Shown piece after piece: positions 60,651-64,000 of a DNA stretch of 64,000 bases (position 1 is the stretch's first letter; every line of letters starts with the position of its first letter). The stretch comes from Stachybotrys elegans (taxonomy: Eukaryota > Ascomycota > Sordariomycetes > Hypocreales > Stachybotryaceae). The notes below the pieces were generated by a model. It made no database searches. It was given only the letters and a program-made list of their open reading frames with translations, and had not been told where the DNA came from. Made by a program: the position numbers and the translations under genes. The DNA lies in NCBI GenBank assembly GCA_020746835.1, contig JAGPNK010000012.1, positions 1,426,001-1,490,000 of the forward strand, in the 5' to 3' direction.

Positions 60651-60955
60651 TGAGCCAGGGCACAACCTTATGCAGGCGCCGTGTACAATGTAACCCGTGC
60701 CAATATAAAAGTGCAGCCAACAGCATGACCAGGAGCCAATCAGACATCTGCCGAGGGTATAATGGGCTGATTTGCACGCCCCAGCTATTTCGTTGCCTAA
60801 TGTAACACACCAAGGGATGTTGGCCATATCTCAATGACGAAAACGGGAGAGGGGACAATTTCTTTCAACACGGAGGTCAAGTGGTCAACTCTCAAACCTT
60901 TACATCAGCGCACAATCCATCAATTATTTCTCACAGATCTTCATTTTGCACATCA

Positions 60956-61676
60956 ATGGCTCCGCTGAAATTGCTCGTTCTGGGCGCCACGGGACCAACG
61001 GGTAAGCTTGTCGTACAGCGAGCGGTCGAGTTCGGTTGGATCGTCACTGTATACGGAAGGCGGACCTTGCCTGAGCATGCAGCTGATCAAAATATCAAGG
61101 TGAGCGACTGCACAATGGAGTCAGTCATTCCTATCGTTGCATGCTCACATATTCAAGGCTCTTGAGGGTGCTCTGGACGATCCTACTGCTCTCCGCACGG
61201 CCATCCATGGCCAGGACACCATCATTTCTGTATTCGGGCCTTCGAATCCTCTTGCCTCGATTGATGTGTTTGTTCCGGCCTATCGCTTCATTCTCAATAT
61301 CATGAAAGATGAAGGTGTTAAGCGAATCATTGCACTGAGTACGTTCAGCGTCTATGATCCAAAGGATAAGCCGAGCATTACACGTTGGCTTCTTGTAACG
61401 ATGCTCTGGGCTATGGTACACAAGGTGTGGCGAACAATAATAGATGTGGCTGCTGTCTTTGATACAGATGGGGCAGACCTTGACTGGACTTTATTTCGGG
61501 TTGGCTTTCTTGGAAATGGGCCTAGATCCCAAGTGGTTGAGGGCTATATAGGAGATGGTTCCCTCGGTATGTATCTGAGGCGTGCCGATATAGCCGAATG
61601 GTGTGTCAAGGAGGCTGGAAGATCTGAACCTCGTTTTATCAGAGAGAAACCAGGGATTTGCTCCAAAACTGGTTGA
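60956..61676 (+). CDS. NAD(P)-binding oxidoreductase (atypical SDR, NmrA/AvfA-like)
   Basis: Two exons (60956-61099, 61158-61676), 220 aa, with a 58-nt phase-0 intron (GTGAGC...AAG). The N-terminal Rossmann motif is LLVLGATGPTGKLV (residues 6-19), followed by VTVYGRR. Then come DTIISVFGPS, EGVKRIIALSTFSVYDP and a C-terminal part with DADLDWTLFRVGFL-like sequence (GADLDWTLFRVGFLGNG). The size and ends match small NAD(P)-binding proteins seen in fungal metabolite clusters. It is the only intact member of the 58.6-62.8 kb group, so it would have modified a diterpenoid if the cluster was once active; that role is inference. Confidence 0.8.
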
Positions 61677-61804
61677 TGGAAATTCTCAATCATAAATCTT
61701 TTACTCGTCGCTATATACCATTTATGACCTATCGACATTTCTGAGTAGCATTGTGAAGTCGCTCCTGGAAAGATATTGTTTGAAGCCGGCATGGACCAAT
61801 ACTC

Positions 61805-62815
61805 TCACCATGAACACGTTGGCTGGTCTTGCGGTTGGGTCCCTGGGAAGCTTAAGTCGTACTTGGTCAGGATACTCACAAGGACTATTTTGATATGGGC
61901 AGCTGTAAAGAACCGTCCCGGACATGCAAAGTTTCCATGGCCGAATGCAAGATTATCTGCTCCCGTGCTCACAAAGCTTTTCCTCTTTGCGCTATCAAGG
62001 AACTCGGTTGCCTCGCCACAGAATCGGAATCCATCGAAGCGGTTTGGGGTCGGAATATATGTTTGAGTCATAAGCGACTGAATTGGTAGCCATGCATATG
62101 AATGAACCTGCTGGCAGAATTGTACCATCGGAAAGCGGTACGGTCTTTAAGACTTTGAGATCGAAAGAAACTGCAGATACCGCGAAGTCAGTCTGGTGAC
62201 CATTCCTGGGAAGGGAATACTTACGTAGTCTTGGATGATTCGCGCGCTGTAACTCCCTGAGGAAGCTGTCCAAAAGCTTCAACTTGTTAATTTTAGCCAA
62301 AGACCATTGCTCCTTCTGGATGACCTGGGATATCTCTTCGCGCAATGGCCCAATGTATTGTGGATATGTGCACAGGTCTAGTGAGGCGTGGGTCACTGCA
62401 ACAGTGCTTGTATGAACCGCGGCGAGAGTCAGAAATAGCATCTTGAGGATTAAAACCTCGGGATTCCTGTCTTGGCCTTCAGCAGTATCTGCCATGTACT
62501 GCATCATGTTGGTTCGCTTCGATAAGTCCCCGGCTACTAGTACTCGGTGGGAGAACTCATCTCCCAAGCAGGAGATGGCCATCTGTATGTGCGAATCAAG
62601 ATTTCTTCTGGATTCCAGCCATGGTGCCACCACCGCCCTAAATATTGGAGGAAACTGCCGGAGTCTAGAGGATAGCTGCACAACATCCAGTGTGTAATCC
62701 ATACAGTAGCCAACCAGTACCTGTCTCGGCAATTTGGGAGCCCCGCGAACACCCTTGAGATAGTTGGAGCAATAATGCTCAATGAGAACGAATATGCTCT
62801 GGCAATTATAGGAGA
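61805..62815 (-). pseudogene. Cytochrome P450 pseudogene, 5'-truncated
   Basis: Minus strand, C-terminal two-thirds of a fungal P450. The heme loop FGHGNFACPGRFF lies at about 61950-61905. Upstream are TILPAGSFICMATNSVAYD, EEISQVIQKEQW and FLRELQRANHPRL, joined by a clean 54-nt intron (plus coordinates 62171-62224; GTAAGT, CTGAC, CAG). The frame shifts after NIYSDPK (about 62.04 kb, continuing NRFDGFRF) and near 62.70 kb (SRVFAGLPNCRDRYWLATV in one frame, DYTLDVVQLSSRLRQFPPI in the next). The membrane anchor and first ~200 residues are absent upstream of 62.81 kb. P450s of this kind oxidise diterpenes in fungal clusters. Confidence 0.85.
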
Positions 62816-62960
62816 CCCGGTTGTATGTAGTGATTAGAGTATAGATAGATTAAGAATAAAAGAGTAGGATGGTCCGCCCCTCTATCTTGAGTCCTTGAGA
62901 CTTGATAACCACAAGCCCCCAACCGAACGAAAAACACAGAGCACAGCATTGGTGAGAAGG

Positions 62961-63212
62961 TCAAGATGCCAGCTCCACCGGCTGCTGTCTTCCCTCAAGC
63001 TCCCTCACGTTCGTCCCATCATGATCCAGCTGCGCGGTCGCTTGCCCATTCAACTCCTCTGGCTTCCTCTCAGCCGGCAACTCCAACTCCCTCGTCGCTA
63101 TCCTAACCCCTTCTGCATTCACTCCTTCTATTTGCTGCCGTCTCCTGCGTCGCCAGAACCACCATGCCAACGCTGCCAGAAAGACAACTCCAGCCAAGAC
63201 GCCGATGACGAT
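62961..63212 (-). pseudogene. C-terminal fragment of a single-pass membrane protein
   Basis: The minus-strand frame ends at 62961 and contains a TM helix with a basic stop-transfer run (IVIGVLAGVVFLAALAWWFW then RRRRRQQ), and a hydrophilic tail ending QQPVELAS. This is the usual end of fungal cell-surface proteins with a large outer domain and short cytosolic tail. The open frame is cut off by AT-rich DNA at about 63213, so its 5' part is lost or lies beyond/inside the RIP block. Confidence 0.6.
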
Positions 63213-64000
63213 CTATTATAACCTATAGGTCTAGGCCCCCTAGGTAGCCTTAAGACTCTAGTAAGGCTATAGGCTAGTGCTAAAATAATTTAGTTCTAGA
63301 TAGAATATTTAAAGTAGAGATTATATTAAAGTAAAAGGGTAAAAATTAAAACTATTATTAATTTAAATCTAACTATAAGATTTTTATAACTTTATTATAT
63401 ATTTATTTACTTTTTTAATAGATTTTAATTTTTAATAAATTAATTTTTTTAAACTTACTTTAAGATAAAAAACTATTTAAAGTATAATATTATATATATT
63501 AAAATTTAAGTTTAATTTCTATAGTTTTTTAAAAGTTACTATAAGTCTATAATTAAGTTTATATACTAACTATTTAAATATATTAATTAAAAATAATAAT
63601 TATATTTTTATTAAGATTATTATAATATTAATAATATTAAAAATATCTATTAATAAAGATAAAGTAATAATATAATAATACTATATTACTTTTATAGCTT
63701 TTAAAATAAAGATTTAAATTATAAAATAAAAGTAATAAATTTAAAACTATAAAAGATAAATTTAAATAGCTTAAAGTAATTTTAATAATTATATAGTAAA
63801 TCCCTAATAATATCTCTTTAAAATTATAATATAATTAGTATAGAATTTTATTATAGCTATAGAATATATATATTTACTTTAATATACTCTAAATTATAAA
63901 ACTCTAATTATTAAACTATAGAATATTTAGAAAAAAATAATAAACTATTAATAATATTATAAAGACTATACTATAATATATAATTAAATTTTATATTTAT
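63213..64000. repeat. RIP block 3, left edge
   Basis: An abrupt change to AT-only sequence with the same loss of CpA and TpG as blocks 1 and 2, continuing to the window end. I could not match it convincingly to R1 or R4; it may be a third family. No ORF. Confidence 0.85.

Noticed and set aside
62895..63221. 108-aa plus-strand ORF
   Set aside because: Antisense to a minus-strand frame with a clear TM helix and basic stop-transfer run.
1..64000. tRNA, rRNA and CRISPR arrays
   Set aside because: No cloverleaf, rRNA-like core or regularly spaced direct repeats with unique spacers was seen. The only regular array is the 23-nt tandem without spacers.

Overview
The window is nuclear DNA of a filamentous ascomycete (Pezizomycotina; a Sordariomycete is likely but not proven). 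Introns are short (about 45-105 nt) with GTAAGT-type donors, CTAAC/CTGAC branch sites and YAG acceptors. The gene content (HET domain, DUF7580, C2H2 and Zn2Cys6 regulators, GFA-type protein, zinc alcohol dehydrogenase) is typical of accessory fungal regions. Three very AT-rich blocks look like repeats destroyed by repeat-induced point mutation (RIP).

Layout. 1-21.3 kb is gene-poor and full of relics: a Ser/Thr-rich two-TM membrane protein gene (6168-8415), an Hsp70-like pseudogene (about 10.75-11.42 kb, minus), an intact GFA-family gene (11877-12343), a HET-domain gene (16331-18533), an ankyrin pseudogene (18.74-19.56 kb, minus) and a perfect 23-nt x4 tandem repeat. About 21.34-32.44 kb is RIP block 1. 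32.48-36.78 kb is an intact island with a divergent pair: a DUF7580-like protein (minus) and a C2H2 zinc-finger protein (plus). 36.83-43.62 kb is RIP block 2. 43.8-45.1 kb holds another decayed ankyrin gene. 45.46-49.38 kb holds a four-exon Zn2Cys6 regulator followed by a zinc alcohol dehydrogenase, with candidate binding sites between them. 50.38-58.35 kb holds a divergent pair: an intronless ORF with a deaminase-like HAE...PxCxxC signature (minus), and a nine-exon gene for a protein of about 1687 aa that I cannot assign to a family.

58.6-62.8 kb reads as a decayed diterpenoid biosynthetic cluster: an FAD-linked oxidoreductase pseudogene, a class II diterpene cyclase pseudogene that still carries DVDDTAK, one intact NAD(P)-binding oxidoreductase, and a 5'-truncated, frameshifted cytochrome P450. 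At 63.21 kb the 3' end of a single-pass membrane protein gene is cut off by the third RIP block, which runs to the window edge.

The most interesting parts are the deaminase-like ORF with its large divergent neighbour, the dead diterpene cluster, the regulator/dehydrogenase pair with a 7-bp-period CGG array, and a short unmutated fragment (about 20.44-20.64 kb) that shows what one RIP-degraded repeat family looked like before mutation. All gene models, splice sites and family assignments come from reading the sequence; no search was run.
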